From contig JAHJXZ010000267.1 of NCBI GenBank assembly GCA_018827205.1, positions 1 to 56,611 on the forward strand: a stretch of 56,611 nt of DNA, given 5' to 3'. Within the stretch, counting starts at the first letter, position 1. The number at the start of each line of letters is the position of its first letter. Source of the stretch: Gammaproteobacteria bacterium (GTDB lineage Bacteria; Pseudomonadota; Gammaproteobacteria; Pseudomonadales; Pseudomonadaceae). A program made the position numbers and the translations under genes. The notes below the pieces were generated by a model, which had not been told where the DNA came from, did no database searches, and saw only the letters and a program-made list of their open reading frames with translations. Of the stretch, positions 8,383 through 17,267 are shown one piece after another.

Positions 8383-8850
8383 ATGCACGACACCAGCCTG
8401 CTTGAACTGTTCACCAACGATATCGGCACCGCCGAGCAGTTGCTTGAATTGATCGATACCGAATTCCAAGCTCTCAGTGACCGCGACCTCCCTCGCCTGC
8501 AGAGTATTCTGACGGAAAAACTGCCGCTGCTAACGCTGCTCGACCAGCACGGCAAGGAACGCAGCCAACTACTCGCAAGCCTCAACCTCAGCAGCGACCG
8601 CACTGGCCTGCAAGCGCTTGCCGCACAGTCCAGTCTCGGCGAACTGCTGCTTGAGCGCGGGGATCAGCTCAACGCCCTGCTTGAACGCTGTCAAGCGGCC
8701 AACCTGCGCAATGGCAGGCTGATTCGCTCCAGCCAGGCTTCGGCCCACAGCATGCTCGGCATTCTGCGCGGCAACGAGACGCCAAGCCTCTATGACAGCC
8801 GCGGCAGTGCCGCTAGAATCGCCCAGCAGCGCCCGCTCAGCCAGGCCTGA
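8383..8850 (+). CDS. flgN: Flagellar export chaperone FlgN
   Basis: FlgN is the cytoplasmic chaperone for the hook-filament junction proteins FlgK and FlgL. The 155-residue protein is helical and glutamine/leucine rich. Its FlgN-type core is LLELIDTEFQALSDRDLPRLQSILTEKLPLL, and the C-terminal tail (LYDSRGSAARI) is typical of the Pseudomonas form. It follows flgM by 85 bases. That gap contains a GGGGTAA/TTACCCC inverted repeat which may form a hairpin but has no T-tract. Confidence 0.9.
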   Translation: MHDTSLLELFTNDIGTAEQLLELIDTEFQALSDRDLPRLQSILTEKLPLLTLLDQHGKERSQLLASLNLSSDRTGLQALAAQSSLGELLLERGDQLNALLERCQAANLRNGRLIRSSQASAHSMLGILRGNETPSLYDSRGSAARIAQQRPLSQA

Positions 8851-8872
8851 AACCTATAAAAGGCACAGGGGA

Positions 8873-8895
8873 CATACTGTCATATAGCCAGTATG
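8873..8895. repeat. Short inverted repeat upstream of flgZ
   Basis: CATACTG (8873-8879) and CAGTATG (8889-8895) form a perfect 7-base inverted repeat with a nine-base spacer, in the gap before flgZ. It may be an operator or a small hairpin. No regulator is known to me. Confidence 0.35.
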
Positions 8896-8931
8896 CTAGT
8901 GCCATAGCATTTGCTCGGAGAGTTATGGACC

Positions 8932-9681
8932 GTGTCCAGTCCTTTTAGCCAGGAAGATGGCCCGCAGCCACCCAAGGTGCTCAAGGCACCGGTGGAAATA
9001 GTTGCCAACCTGCGCCAACTGCAACAAAACCATGACCCGCTGATCATCACCTTCCACGAACGCAACCAACGTTTCCAGAGCTACGTGATCAACGTTGATC
9101 GCGACAAGGACCTGTTGATTCTCGATGAGCTAGTGCCGAATGATGGCGAGCGCTACTTGGCTAATGGCGAGGCGTTCAGTGTTGAAGCCTTCCATGACGG
9201 CGTGCGCGTGGCCTGGAAGTGCGAACAGAGCGTGCGTATCACCGAGCATGAGGGCGCGCGCTGCTACTTCAGCCCGATGCCGCTTGAGGTGATCTACCAC
9301 CAACGACGCAGCGCCTTCCGCGCCCCACTCAAGCAAAGCGAACTGATCAAGATCGAGTTGGCTGGCGATAAATTGCGTACGGCCATACCTGGACATTTGC
9401 TGGATATCTCTGCCACCGGCTGCAAATTGCGCTTTCCCGGCAATATCAGTAGCAGCCTGCAAGCCGGCCAGGTGTACGAGCGCTTTACCGCGCGGTTTCC
9501 TTTCGGCGCCATGACCACCGCCATTGAGATGCGTCATGTGCAGTACGAAGAGAAGCTCGACACCACCTTTGTCGGCGCACGCTTCCACCGCATTAATGGC
9601 CAGGAGCAGCGCCTGGTCGAACGCTTCGTCTACCAGCTGCAGCGTGAAGCGCGTCGCTTTGAAAGTGACGGACTGTTCTAG
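8932..9681 (+). CDS. flgZ: Flagellar brake protein FlgZ/YcgR (PilZ, c-di-GMP receptor)
   Basis: FlgZ is the Pseudomonas YcgR: when bound to cyclic di-GMP it acts on the flagellar motor to curb swimming or swarming. The 249-residue protein has an N-terminal YcgR (PilZN) domain ([18 protein letters not shown]) and a C-terminal PilZ domain. Both ligand motifs are present: RSAFR (about residue 124, the RxxxR type) and DISATG (about 157). The start is taken as GTG at 8932, where the conserved N-terminus [15 protein letters not shown] begins. A TTG at 8911 in the same frame is possible. Its stop overlaps that of the next, convergent gene by four bases. Confidence 0.93.
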   Translation: MSSPFSQEDGPQPPKVLKAPVEIVANLRQLQQNHDPLIITFHERNQRFQSYVINVDRDKDLLILDELVPNDGERYLANGEAFSVEAFHDGVRVAWKCEQSVRITEHEGARCYFSPMPLEVIYHQRRSAFRAPLKQSELIKIELAGDKLRTAIPGHLLDISATGCKLRFPGNISSSLQAGQVYERFTARFPFGAMTTAIEMRHVQYEEKLDTTFVGARFHRINGQEQRLVERFVYQLQREARRFESDGLF

Positions 9682-10289
9682 ATCAGGATATTCAACGCCG
9701 CCAGGCGCGACAGATCTTCAGGCCGATCCACATCCCACAACGCAGGCAGCAGCGCCGGACGCCAGTCCAGCTGCTGCAGGCGCTGCAGCGTCATGTCGAA
9801 GACACGCTCAGTGCCCCACGGCATATCGCTGAACAAAGCAGCGTCTATGCAGCGCAACCCTAGCAGCACATAACCGCCATCTTCTGCCGGCCCGATTACC
9901 ACGGATTGTTCCTGCAGTGCATCGCAAGCTGCCTGCAGATAACCGCCATCGAGCGCCGGGCAGTCATTGCCGATCAGGATCACGGCATCACTTTCCGCCA
10001 GGCCTAGGGCGGCAATACGGCGCATGCGCTCACCCAGATCACCAGCCGGTTGTTCGACCAGCGTCCAGCCCAGCCGTCGCGCCAGCGCCTGCAGACCTGC
10101 ATCGGGTAAATCATCCAGCCACAGAAAACGCTCAGCAAAGCCGCGAGCCGGCAACTGCAAGGCGCGCTCCAGCAGCAACTGCTGCAAATCACAGGCGCCC
10201 TGAGCCCCAAGAGCTGGGATCAGGCGCGTTTTCACCCGCCCCGCCACAGGTGCGCGAGCAAGCAGGTGCAATGAAATCGACAGGTTCAT
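9678..10289 (-). CDS. TIGR04282-family glycosyltransferase ('arsenosugar biosynthesis' type)
   Basis: The 203-residue protein is a small nucleotidyl/glycosyltransferase-fold enzyme of the DUF2064/TIGR04282 family. It has a pyrophosphorylase-like start ([12 protein letters not shown]), the metal-site segment [15 protein letters not shown], and [11 protein letters not shown] followed by [12 protein letters not shown]. The start at ATG 10289 overlaps the stop of the upstream gene by four bases (ATGA), so the two are translationally coupled. The family name comes from bacterial gene clusters with arsenic methylases. No arsM/arsS lies here, so the substrate is open. The 3' end overlaps flgZ. Confidence 0.82.
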   Translation of the reverse strand: MNLSISLHLLARAPVAGRVKTRLIPALGAQGACDLQQLLLERALQLPARGFAERFLWLDDLPDAGLQALARRLGWTLVEQPAGDLGERMRRIAALGLAESDAVILIGNDCPALDGGYLQAACDALQEQSVVIGPAEDGGYVLLGLRCIDAALFSDMPWGTERVFDMTLQRLQQLDWRPALLPALWDVDRPEDLSRLAALNILI

Positions 10290-10978
10290 AGCAGCGACCC
10301 TCGACGGTACTGACGAGCTAGTTTTTCCGGGCTGGCGCCACAGTAGTAGGCCAGCCGCAGACACCACATCAGCACCACGGTACGCCAGATCCCGTGCTGC
10401 TCCCAGCGCCGGCTAGACGTCGCCAATGGCGGACGCAGACAACGCGGGCGGGTCAACGCTCTCAAGCGACGGCACAACTGCAGATCCTCCATCAGAGGAA
10501 TGGGCGCGTAACCACCCAAGGCTTCGAAATGCCGGCGAGCAACAAAAATCCCCTGATCACCCGAAGCAATGCCAGTCAGGCGCGAGCGCAGGCTGATCAT
10601 CGCGCCGATCAGGCGCAATGCCAGGCCAGAACCAGACAGACGCACATCAAAACGCCCCCACAGCGGCCGCTCGCTCAGTGTCTCTCGCAGGCTCTTGAGG
10701 GACTCCACACTAACCCGTGTATCGGCATGCACAAACCACAGGTACTCGCCACGCGCCACCGCCGCACCGGCATTCATCTGCAGCGCACGGCCAGAGGCAG
10801 TTCTAAGCAACTGATCAACCCGCCCCAGCGCCAGCTCGCAGGTGCCATCACTGCTGCCGCCATCGACCAGGATCAACTCGGCACCGCCAGTGCGCAGTTC
10901 CGCCAGGTCATCCAACAAGGCCGGCAACGCCTGAGCCTCATTGCGCACCGGAATCACCACGCTAAGCAGCGGCGTCAT
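10286..10978 (-). CDS. TIGR04283-family glycosyltransferase (GT2)
   Basis: The 230-residue GT2-family glycosyltransferase has SVVIPVRNEAQALPALL at the N-terminus, the nucleotide-binding ILVDGGSSDGT, the DxD-like FVHADTR, and SGDQGIFVARR with an EDLQLCRRLR catalytic-base region. This set defines the TIGR04283 family, which normally sits beside TIGR04282 as here. It overlaps both neighbours by four bases (ATGA), so MFS, GT2 and DUF2064 genes form one tight operon. It presumably transfers a sugar to a small acceptor in the cytoplasm or at the membrane. Confidence 0.85.
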   Translation of the reverse strand: MTPLLSVVIPVRNEAQALPALLDDLAELRTGGAELILVDGGSSDGTCELALGRVDQLLRTASGRALQMNAGAAVARGEYLWFVHADTRVSVESLKSLRETLSERPLWGRFDVRLSGSGLALRLIGAMISLRSRLTGIASGDQGIFVARRHFEALGGYAPIPLMEDLQLCRRLRALTRPRCLRPPLATSSRRWEQHGIWRTVVLMWCLRLAYYCGASPEKLARQYRRGSLL

Positions 10979-12303
10979 CCGCGCGTCTCTGTTTGAGTGG
11001 GCGGCTCTCCTGCTGGTTCGGTGCCCGGCTCTTGCACTGCGCTGTTGTCGTGCATCTGCTCATGCACCACCTGCTCATCAACACGCGGGTCGAGAGCTGC
11101 CGTCAGCGGCGAGCTGGTGGTGCTGTCCGGCATGGGGATGTGGTGCAGCGGTGCATCGTCGACCTGATGCAGATGAGTAACGCGCTCCGGCCGGATACGC
11201 AGTACCAGAATCAGGGCGCAGCCGCAGACGAAGACATACAGCATGTTCGCGCCGAGAAAACGCATCAGCACACCCGCCAACAATGGCCCGATACTGGCGC
11301 CAACACCGAAGGTCACCAGCAACATGGCCGTCAGTGATACCCGACGTTCGGCCTCGACATGGTCATTGGCCAGCGCCACTGCCAACGGGTAAAGGCTGAA
11401 CTGCAAGGCACATACCGCAAAACCGCCGGCAAACAACAGTGGCAAACTGGCCTGCTGCAGAATCGCCAGAGGCAACGCAGCCAACGCCAGCAACGCGGCA
11501 CAGCCGCGAATAAGCTGCACGCGGTCATGCCGATCAGACAGCCAGCCCAACGGCCACTGCACTACCAGCCCGGCGATGATGCAGCAGCCCATAAACAGAC
11601 CAATCTGCTCGGTGGATAAGCCCATGCGCGTGCCATACAGCGGCGCCAAGCCGTAGAACGAGCCAATCAGTAAGCCCGACACCACAATGGTGGTCAGCGA
11701 CAACGGCACGCGATCGATAAAAAAGCGCATTTCCAGCGGCGCTGGATGCAAGGGCGCCGGGTGAAGTTTGCGGGTCAAGGCCACCGGTACCAGGCACAAG
11801 GCAAAGCACAGCGCCACCAGCATCAGTAGCTCAAGCCCGAGCGTCGGATGCACCACCAGCACCAACTGGCCAAGGATCAGCCCGAGGTAAGAGGCTCCCA
11901 TATAGCCGGCAAACACCTGACCACGCTGGCTGGTTTCCGCCTGCTCATTAAGCCAGCTCTCGATCACCATGTACTGGCACATCATGCCCAGGCCGACCAG
12001 CATCCGCAGCAGCAACCAGCTGGGCAGCCAGTCGCTAAGCCCATGCCCGAGGACTGCCGCAGTGACCACACCGGCGCAGGCAACATAGGCGCGGATATGG
12101 CCGACCCGGGCAATCAACCGATGGCCAATCTTGCCGCCCAGCACCAAGCCCAGGTAGTTGGCCGCCATCAGCGCGCCTACCCACAGTCCATCGGCCGTTT
12201 CCGCCAGCCGCAACGCCAGGTAAGTACTCAACAAACCCGAGCCCAACAGCATCAACAGGGTGGCGAAATACAGCGAACTGAATGACTTGAGGATCACAGA
12301 CAT
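10975..12303 (-). CDS. MFS transporter (YcaD/UhpC-like) with long polar tail
   Basis: The protein of about 442 residues has 12 hydrophobic segments. A central loop after the sixth carries a short repeat (HPAPLHPAPLEM). Features typical of MFS are GGKIGHRLIARVGHIRAY between helices 2 and 3 and GWLSDRHDRVQLI in the second half. The last 60 residues are a hydrophilic, histidine- and acid-rich tail (HQVDDAPLHHIP) likely in the cytoplasm. The start at ATG 12303 gives the usual MSVILKSF N-terminus; ATG 12315 is possible. First gene of the operon with the two glycosyltransferases, so it may export or import their product or precursor. That is inference. Confidence 0.85.
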   Translation of the reverse strand: MSVILKSFSSLYFATLLMLLGSGLLSTYLALRLAETADGLWVGALMAANYLGLVLGGKIGHRLIARVGHIRAYVACAGVVTAAVLGHGLSDWLPSWLLLRMLVGLGMMCQYMVIESWLNEQAETSQRGQVFAGYMGASYLGLILGQLVLVVHPTLGLELLMLVALCFALCLVPVALTRKLHPAPLHPAPLEMRFFIDRVPLSLTTIVVSGLLIGSFYGLAPLYGTRMGLSTEQIGLFMGCCIIAGLVVQWPLGWLSDRHDRVQLIRGCAALLALAALPLAILQQASLPLLFAGGFAVCALQFSLYPLAVALANDHVEAERRVSLTAMLLVTFGVGASIGPLLAGVLMRFLGANMLYVFVCGCALILVLRIRPERVTHLHQVDDAPLHHIPMPDSTTSSPLTAALDPRVDEQVVHEQMHDNSAVQEPGTEPAGEPPTQTETRG

Positions 12304-12360
12304 GGGGCGGCACATGGCTCCAGAAAGGCCGCCGAAACCATGCTCGGCGGTCAGGTTTTA

Positions 12361-12412
12361 GAGCCTGTTTATGATCTCGAGAGCTGAGCTGCAGCAGATC
12401 GTAGACAGGCTC
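12361..12412 (-). repeat. 52-bp internally deleted copy of a stop-codon-adjacent inverted-repeat element
   Basis: A 17-base near-perfect terminal inverted repeat (GAGCCTGTTTATGATCT at 12361 with AGATCGTAGACAGGCTC ending 12412) encloses 18 bases. Read on the minus strand, its left end continues into CTGCTGC as in the two full copies at 17672 and 52116, so the middle of the element has been lost. TTA flanks it on both sides (12358-12360 and 12413-12415); the right one is the TAA stop codon of the glutamine synthetase gene. It could fold as a hairpin. Confidence 0.75.
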
Positions 12413-13756
12413 TTAGGCGTGGGCTGCCAGTACACGGCGCTCCCACGGGGTAATTTCGTCAAAGAAGCTGGTGAGCTCCAACGTCTTGCTGGCAATGTAG
12501 CCTTCGATGAACTCTGAGCCGAACAGTTCCAGCGCCAACGTACTGCGTTTGAGACGCTCAATCGCGGCATGCATGGTACAGGGTAGCGCCAATTCATCCG
12601 GCACTTCGAACTCACCCTGGATCGGTGCGCTGGGTTGCAGCTGCTGCTCAATTCCATACAGACCTGCCGCAAGGCTCGCCGCCAAGGCCAGATAAGGGTT
12701 GGCATCAGCACCCGGCAAGCGGTTCTCTACCCGCCTTGCCACTGGCGCACTGGCTGGAATACGCAGGCCAGCGGCGCGATTATCCTCCGACCAGCAAGCA
12801 TTGTTCGGCGACGCATAAGGATGACAAAGGCGCTGATAGGAATTCACGTGCGGGGCAAACAGAAGGGTGAAGTCGGCCATGGCCGCCTGCTGACCGGCAA
12901 TAAACTGATAAAACGCCGGCGTTGCCTGACCATCGGCCGCGCTGAAGATATTCTGCCCACTGCCCTGCTCCACCACGCTCTGATGAATATGCATGGAGCT
13001 GCCCGGCGTATGCGCCAATGGTTTGGCCATGCACACCACAGTAAGCCCGTGCTTGAGCGCGACCTCCTTGAGCAGGTGCTTGAACAGAAAGGTCTGATCC
13101 GCCAGCAGCAGCGGATCGCCGTGCAGCAGGTTGATCTCGAACTGGCTGACACCCATCTCATGCATAAAGGTATCGCGCGGCAAACCCAGGGCCGCCATGC
13201 ACTGATAGACCTCCTGGAAGAACGGACGCAGGCCGTTGTTGGAACTCACACTGAAGGCCGAGCCGCCGTCTTCACGCCGACCATCCAGGCCCAGCGGCGG
13301 CTGAAACGACTGAAGCGGGTCGGTATTGCGGGCAAACACAAAAAACTCCAGTTCGGTCGCCACCACCGGCTGCCAGCCATGGCGGGCGTAACGCGCAAGA
13401 ACTTGCTTGAGCAGGCCGCGGGTGGACAAACCGGAGCTGCGTCCATCGAACTCATCGGCATCGCAGATGGCCAGCGCGCGCGGCGTTTCACTCCAGGGCA
13501 GCCGATGAATCTGCGTCGGCTCGGCATTCAAGGCCAGGTCACCATCATCACTGCCGTAATAACACGGTGCCGGGTAGCCACCCATGATGCATTGCAGCAA
13601 CACCCCACGCGCCAACTGCAAGCGCCGTCCCTCCAGAAAACCCTCAGCTGTCATCACCTTGCCGCGCGGCACACCATTGAGATCGGGTGTCACGCATTCG
13701 ATTTCATCAACACCACGCAGCAGTTCAGCCAAGGTGGTGCGGTCGAGGGTACTCAT
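12413..13756 (-). CDS. Glutamine synthetase family protein (gamma-glutamylpolyamine synthetase type)
   Basis: The 447-residue protein is of the short GS-like class (PuuA/SpuI), which ligates glutamate to putrescine or related amines using ATP. Visible motifs are the N-terminal DLNGVPRGKVM, the ELEFF metal-site segment, GVSQFEINL, the ATP-site HTPGSSMHIHQS and NRLPGADANPYLALAA. The start ATG has AAGGA nine bases upstream. No other polyamine catabolic gene is adjacent, so the substrate is inferred from family only. An inverted-repeat element begins directly at its stop codon. Confidence 0.88.
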   Translation of the reverse strand: MSTLDRTTLAELLRGVDEIECVTPDLNGVPRGKVMTAEGFLEGRRLQLARGVLLQCIMGGYPAPCYYGSDDGDLALNAEPTQIHRLPWSETPRALAICDADEFDGRSSGLSTRGLLKQVLARYARHGWQPVVATELEFFVFARNTDPLQSFQPPLGLDGRREDGGSAFSVSSNNGLRPFFQEVYQCMAALGLPRDTFMHEMGVSQFEINLLHGDPLLLADQTFLFKHLLKEVALKHGLTVVCMAKPLAHTPGSSMHIHQSVVEQGSGQNIFSAADGQATPAFYQFIAGQQAAMADFTLLFAPHVNSYQRLCHPYASPNNACWSEDNRAAGLRIPASAPVARRVENRLPGADANPYLALAASLAAGLYGIEQQLQPSAPIQGEFEVPDELALPCTMHAAIERLKRSTLALELFGSEFIEGYIASKTLELTSFFDEITPWERRVLAAHA

Positions 13757-14100
13757 TTGCTGTTGTCCTTATTGAGCAAGAGGCCGTAGTCGAACGGCGA
13801 GGCGAACAAAATACGCACCAGCCGTTCGATATTTCAAGCAAAGCCACACCCGATACCTGAAGCGCAGACTCGAGCGCCAAATACATCGATTAATTAGATA
13901 TTAATGATCATGTACATTCGCTTCAAAAAACCATTTAACAGACGTCAATAAAAAACCTAACTTCATGATTAATAAATAATTAAACCGACTATCGATACCA
14001 TCGATGATTACCATGCTCAGCCTGCACTTCTTCATCAAATTTTCATCCGTATCATTGGCTCCGTACTCACTTACTACCCGCCCTTACGAGGAGCCTGAAC
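13757..14100. other. AT-rich divergent intergenic region
   Basis: This 344-base region lies between the glutamine synthetase gene and the repeat-protein gene. It is markedly AT-rich from about 13880 to 14000, unlike its surroundings. TCGAACGGC (13790-13798) and GCCGTTCGA (13821-13829) form a 9-base inverted repeat just upstream of the glutamine synthetase start, a plausible operator. A GAGGAG ribosome binding site for the next gene lies at 14089-14094. I find no gene in it. Confidence 0.45.
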
Positions 14101-14643
14101 ATGAAAAAGCAAATTCTCACCGCCGTAATCCTGAGCAGCCTGTCCATCAGTGCCTTTGCCCTGCCACAGAACAACCCACAGCCACTGCTGGGTGAAATGC
14201 AAGACAGCAGCGTAGAAACCCTGATGGGCTTTGGTAGCAACCTGCAAACTGAAGGTGGTGCTGATCGCACTGGCGTCAACCGCGTTGCTGAAGGCGGTGC
14301 CGACCGTACTGGCGTTAACCGCGTTGCTGAAGGCGGTGCTGATCGTACTGGCGCCAACCGCATCGCTGAAGGTGGCGCTGATCGCACTGGCGCGAACCGC
14401 GTAGCCGAAGGCGGTGCCGACCGCACTAGCGTTAACCGCGTAGCTGAAGGCGGTGCTGATCGTACTGGCGCGAACCGCGTAGCCGAAGGCGGCGCTGATC
14501 GCACTGGCGCGAACCGCGTAGCCGAAGGCGGCGCCGACCGCACTGGCGCGAACCGCATCGCTGAAGGTGGCGCTGATCGCACTGGCGCGAACCGCGTTGC
14601 TGAAGGCGGTGCTGAACGCACACCAGGGCTGAGCTATAGCTGA
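14101..14643 (+). CDS. Exported protein made of 13-residue EGGADRTGxNRVA repeats
   Basis: The 180-residue protein has a clear signal peptide (MKKQILTAVILSSLSISAFA, cleavage before LPQ) and a 30-residue linker. Nine full copies and a degenerate tenth of the 13-residue unit EGGADRTGANRVA follow, then a short tail. Positions vary only at G/S, V/A and V/I. It should be periplasmic or secreted. Short AEGG-S/A-DR repeat proteins occur in pseudomonads, sometimes misnamed 'phage infection protein', and have no known function. Each unit has two acidic and two arginine residues, so the array is near neutral. It has its own promoter region and terminator and is monocistronic. Confidence 0.85.
   Translation: MKKQILTAVILSSLSISAFALPQNNPQPLLGEMQDSSVETLMGFGSNLQTEGGADRTGVNRVAEGGADRTGVNRVAEGGADRTGANRIAEGGADRTGANRVAEGGADRTSVNRVAEGGADRTGANRVAEGGADRTGANRVAEGGADRTGANRIAEGGADRTGANRVAEGGAERTPGLSYS
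14251..14640 (+). repeat. 39-bp tandem repeat array inside coding sequence
   Basis: Ten tandem 39-base units encode the 13-residue repeats. Units differ mainly at third codon positions (GGT/GGC, GCT/GCC, GAT/GAC), so the protein repeat is more conserved than the DNA. Copy number is likely to vary between strains. Confidence 0.9.
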
Positions 14644-14664
14644 TCAGCGATAATCGACAACACA

Positions 14665-14688
14665 AAAGGTGCTCATACGAGCACCTTT
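14665..14688. terminator. Rho-independent terminator
   Basis: AAAGGTGCTC (14665-14674) pairs perfectly with GAGCACCTTT (14679-14688) around a four-base loop, followed by GTTGTTT. It lies between the convergent repeat-protein and yceH genes and can serve both. Confidence 0.9.
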
Positions 14689-14693
14689 GTTGT

Positions 14694-15353
14694 TTATTGC
14701 GCAGGTGATTCCAACTGAGCCAAGCGCTCCTCAAGCGCGGCGATGCGCGCCTCCAGAGCGTCCAGGCGCTCATCCTGCTGACCACTCGCAGTAGCGCGCG
14801 GCGGCTCGCTTGCCCTGGCCGCCAATGCCGCCTGCAAATCCGCCGGGTCACCCAGCATGTGCATATAACGGTCTTCACGCTGCCCGGACTGACGCGGCAA
14901 CAGGCAGGCCAGTTCGCGGCTGATCAGGCGTTCAAGGTGATGTTGCACCTGCTCGGCATCATCAAAATCATGCATGCGACTGCTACGAGTAAGCAGTTCG
15001 TTGATGGTCTGCGGCCCGCGCAGCAGCAACAGACCGAGCAACACCACCTGCGCCGCCACCAGTTCCAGTGCTTTGTCGGAGCGGTGCTCCCAGCGATCCG
15101 CCCGGCTGCCCATCACCAGGCGCGCCATTTCTCGCCCTTCCAGGCTGCGCAGGGCCTGTCCAACCTGGCCGGCGGTAAGGTTGAGCACCGGCTCGCGGCT
15201 GGTTTTCTGATTACAGGCCAACACTAGCGCATTCAGTGTCAGGGGATAGGCTTCGGGGGTGGTCAGCTGTTTTTCAATCAGGCAGCCCAACACCCGCGCC
15301 TCAATGATCGTCAGGGTTTCAACCGCCGGTGCGCTCGCATCTTCGTTGGACAT
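14694..15353 (-). CDS. YceH family protein (DUF480)
   Basis: The 219-residue protein belongs to the YceH/DUF480 family, which is built from two winged-helix domains. Typical segments are [36 protein letters not shown] and [18 protein letters not shown]-terminal coiled coil ([20 protein letters not shown]) follows. Role unknown; a nucleic-acid-binding function is only suggested by the fold. The start at 15353 (MSNEDAS) has GAGGTTGTT just upstream and is preferred to a longer frame. It converges on the repeat-protein gene. Confidence 0.9.
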   Translation of the reverse strand: MSNEDASAPAVETLTIIEARVLGCLIEKQLTTPEAYPLTLNALVLACNQKTSREPVLNLTAGQVGQALRSLEGREMARLVMGSRADRWEHRSDKALELVAAQVVLLGLLLLRGPQTINELLTRSSRMHDFDDAEQVQHHLERLISRELACLLPRQSGQREDRYMHMLGDPADLQAALAARASEPPRATASGQQDERLDALEARIAALEERLAQLESPAQ

Positions 15354-15618
15354 AACAACCTCATGGCCTCGCAAAGGCCCTAGCCTAGCCCGCCTGACGG
15401 CCGGTTAATAGGCATAACCGCCGCTGGGCGGGGCTGGCGCTACAACTGCGCGTAACAGCGGGTCACTGTGATAGAGTCGCGCGCTATTTTTCAGCGTGGC
15501 CTTGTTTCATCCCCCGCGAAAAGCCTCATAACGCGCACCGCAGCCATGCATCCAGCCCCCGGAGCTCTGAGCCCGGCAGGCAATAGGAAGAGATCGCAGG
15601 CCTGCCCGCCAAGTAGAG
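15354..15618. other. Divergent region and sstT leader with hairpin
   Basis: The region holds the promoters of yceH and sstT. Close to sstT, GGCAGGC (15575-15581) and GCCTGCC (15600-15606) can pair around an 18-base loop containing AGGAAGAG. This may form in the sstT leader RNA. It does not fit a riboswitch class I can name. Confidence 0.35.
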
Positions 15619-16845
15619 ATGCATGTCATGACCACTGCCCAACACCCGCTTTTACAACTGCTCAACCGCACCAGCCTGGTGCTGCAAATCGCTATCGGTC
15701 TGGTGGCCGGTATCGCCCTGGCGCTGTTCCTGCCTGAAGCCGCGGCAAGCGTCAGCTTCCTCGGTACGGTGTTCGTCTCGGCGCTGAAAGCCGTGGCTCC
15801 GGTGCTGGTATTCGTACTGGTGGCGGCGTCGATTGCCAACCATCAACAAGGCCAGCAGACGCATATCAAACCGATTCTGCTGCTGTACCTGATCGGCACC
15901 TTCAGCGCAGCGCTGATCGCGGTAGCTGCCAGCTTTGCCTTCCCATCCAGCCTAACCCTGGTGAGCAACAGCGCCGAGCTATCGCCACCCGGCGGCATCA
16001 GCGAAGTGCTGAAAACCCTGCTGCTGAATGTGGTAGATAACCCGATCAATGCCCTGCTCAAAGGCAACTTTATCGGCATTCTGGCCTGGGCCATCGCTCT
16101 GGGCTTTGCCTTCCGTCACGCCAGCCCGAGCAGCAAGCAGATGCTCGCCGACCTTTCTAGTGGAGTAACCAGTATCGTCAAACTGGTAATTCGCCTGGCA
16201 CCGCTCGGGATCTTCGGCTTGGTTGCGGCAACGTTGGCCGAATCAGGCATGTCGGCCCTGCTTGATTACCTACACCTGTTGCTAGTGCTAGTAGGCTGCA
16301 TGCTGTTTGTCGCACTGGTGACCAACCCGGCGATTGTTTACTTCAAGACCCGTCGCAACCCTTACCCGCTGGTACTGACCTGCCTGCGCGAAAGCGGCCT
16401 GACGGCGTTCTTTACCCGCAGCTCGGCGGCCAATATCCCGGTCAACCTGCAACTCTGCCAACGCCTGGGCCTGCATGAAGAAACCTACTCGGTGTCGATC
16501 CCACTGGGCGCGACCATCAACATGGCCGGCGCGGCGATCACCATCACCGTACTGACCCTGGCCGCAGTGCACACCCTGGGCATCGCCGTCGATCTGCCGA
16601 CCGCCCTGCTGCTCAGCCTGCTCGCTTCGATCAGCGCCTGTGGCGCGTCGGGCGTGGCCGGTGGCTCGCTGCTGCTGATTCCGCTGGCTTGCAGCCTGTT
16701 CGGCATTCCCAATGAGGTGGCCATGCAGGTAGTCGCCGTCGGCTTTATCATCGGCATCGTGCAGGACTCTGCGGAAACCGCGTTGAACTCCTCTACCGAC
16801 GTGCTGTTCACCGCAGCTGCCTGCCAGGCCGAACAACGCGCCTAA
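15619..16845 (+). CDS. sstT: Serine/threonine:sodium symporter SstT
   Basis: SstT imports serine and threonine with sodium and belongs to the dicarboxylate/amino acid:cation symporter (DAACS) family. The 408-residue protein has about eight membrane helices and two re-entrant loops. Diagnostic segments are [13 protein letters not shown] (serine-rich loop), [13 protein letters not shown] and [25 protein letters not shown] second start at ATG 15628 (MTTAQHP) is possible. A terminator follows 19 bases after the stop, so the gene is its own unit. Confidence 0.93.
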   Translation: MHVMTTAQHPLLQLLNRTSLVLQIAIGLVAGIALALFLPEAAASVSFLGTVFVSALKAVAPVLVFVLVAASIANHQQGQQTHIKPILLLYLIGTFSAALIAVAASFAFPSSLTLVSNSAELSPPGGISEVLKTLLLNVVDNPINALLKGNFIGILAWAIALGFAFRHASPSSKQMLADLSSGVTSIVKLVIRLAPLGIFGLVAATLAESGMSALLDYLHLLLVLVGCMLFVALVTNPAIVYFKTRRNPYPLVLTCLRESGLTAFFTRSSAANIPVNLQLCQRLGLHEETYSVSIPLGATINMAGAAITITVLTLAAVHTLGIAVDLPTALLLSLLASISACGASGVAGGSLLLIPLACSLFGIPNEVAMQVVAVGFIIGIVQDSAETALNSSTDVLFTAAACQAEQRA

Positions 16846-16863
16846 ACGCCTGCTGAAACAGCA

Positions 16864-16893
16864 AAAGGCTTACCCCGTGGGTAGGCCTTTTTT
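16864..16893 (+). terminator. Rho-independent terminator of sstT
   Basis: AAAGGCTTACC (16864-16874) pairs with GGTAGGCCTTT (16880-16890), with one G-U pair and a five-base loop, and runs into a T-tract (16888-16893). Confidence 0.9.
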
Positions 16894-16985
16894 ATGACTC
16901 AACCGATAAACGTCACATGCACAGCGTTTGAATAGCCGAATGATTCCGGTAGGCTTTGCCGCTTCTTTAATTAGGAGTAACCCCC

Positions 16986-17267
16986 ATGGCCCGCGCCACT
17001 GCCCGTCACATCCTGGTTGCCAGCGAAGACAAGTGCAACGAACTGAAAGCCGCAATTGAAGGCGGTGCCGACTTCGCCCAAGTCGCCAAAGACAACTCCA
17101 GCTGCCCGTCCAGCCGCAGCGGCGGCGACCTCGGCTCGTTTGGCCCAGGCCAGATGGTCAAGGAATTCGACACCGTCGTGTTCAGCGCACCGGTCAACGT
17201 GGTGCAAGGCCCAGTGAAGACCCAGTTCGGTTATCACCTGCTGGAAGTGACCAGCCGTCAGGACTGA
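16986..17267 (+). CDS. ppiC: Peptidyl-prolyl isomerase PpiC (single-domain parvulin)
   Basis: The 93-residue protein is one parvulin domain with no signal sequence: ARHILV at the start, GGDLGSFGPGQMVKEFDTVVFS in the middle and TQFGYHLLEV at the end. It should catalyse cis-trans isomerisation at prolines in the cytoplasm. A TAGGAG box precedes the ATG. It is short, complete and of normal size for PpiC. Confidence 0.95.
   Translation: MARATARHILVASEDKCNELKAAIEGGADFAQVAKDNSSCPSSRSGGDLGSFGPGQMVKEFDTVVFSAPVNVVQGPVKTQFGYHLLEVTSRQD

Noticed and set aside
14067..14621. Minus-strand open frame of 184 codons with regular SAPPSATR-type repeats
   Set aside because: It is the antisense of the repeat-protein gene; its regularity comes from the tandem repeat.
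14251..14640. Tandem 39-bp repeats as a CRISPR array
   Set aside because: There are no spacers; units are directly adjacent, in frame and translated in a protein with a signal peptide.
15530..15618. Glycine-type riboswitch before sstT
   Set aside because: A few bases resemble the glycine aptamer core, but the required stems and second conserved loop are missing.
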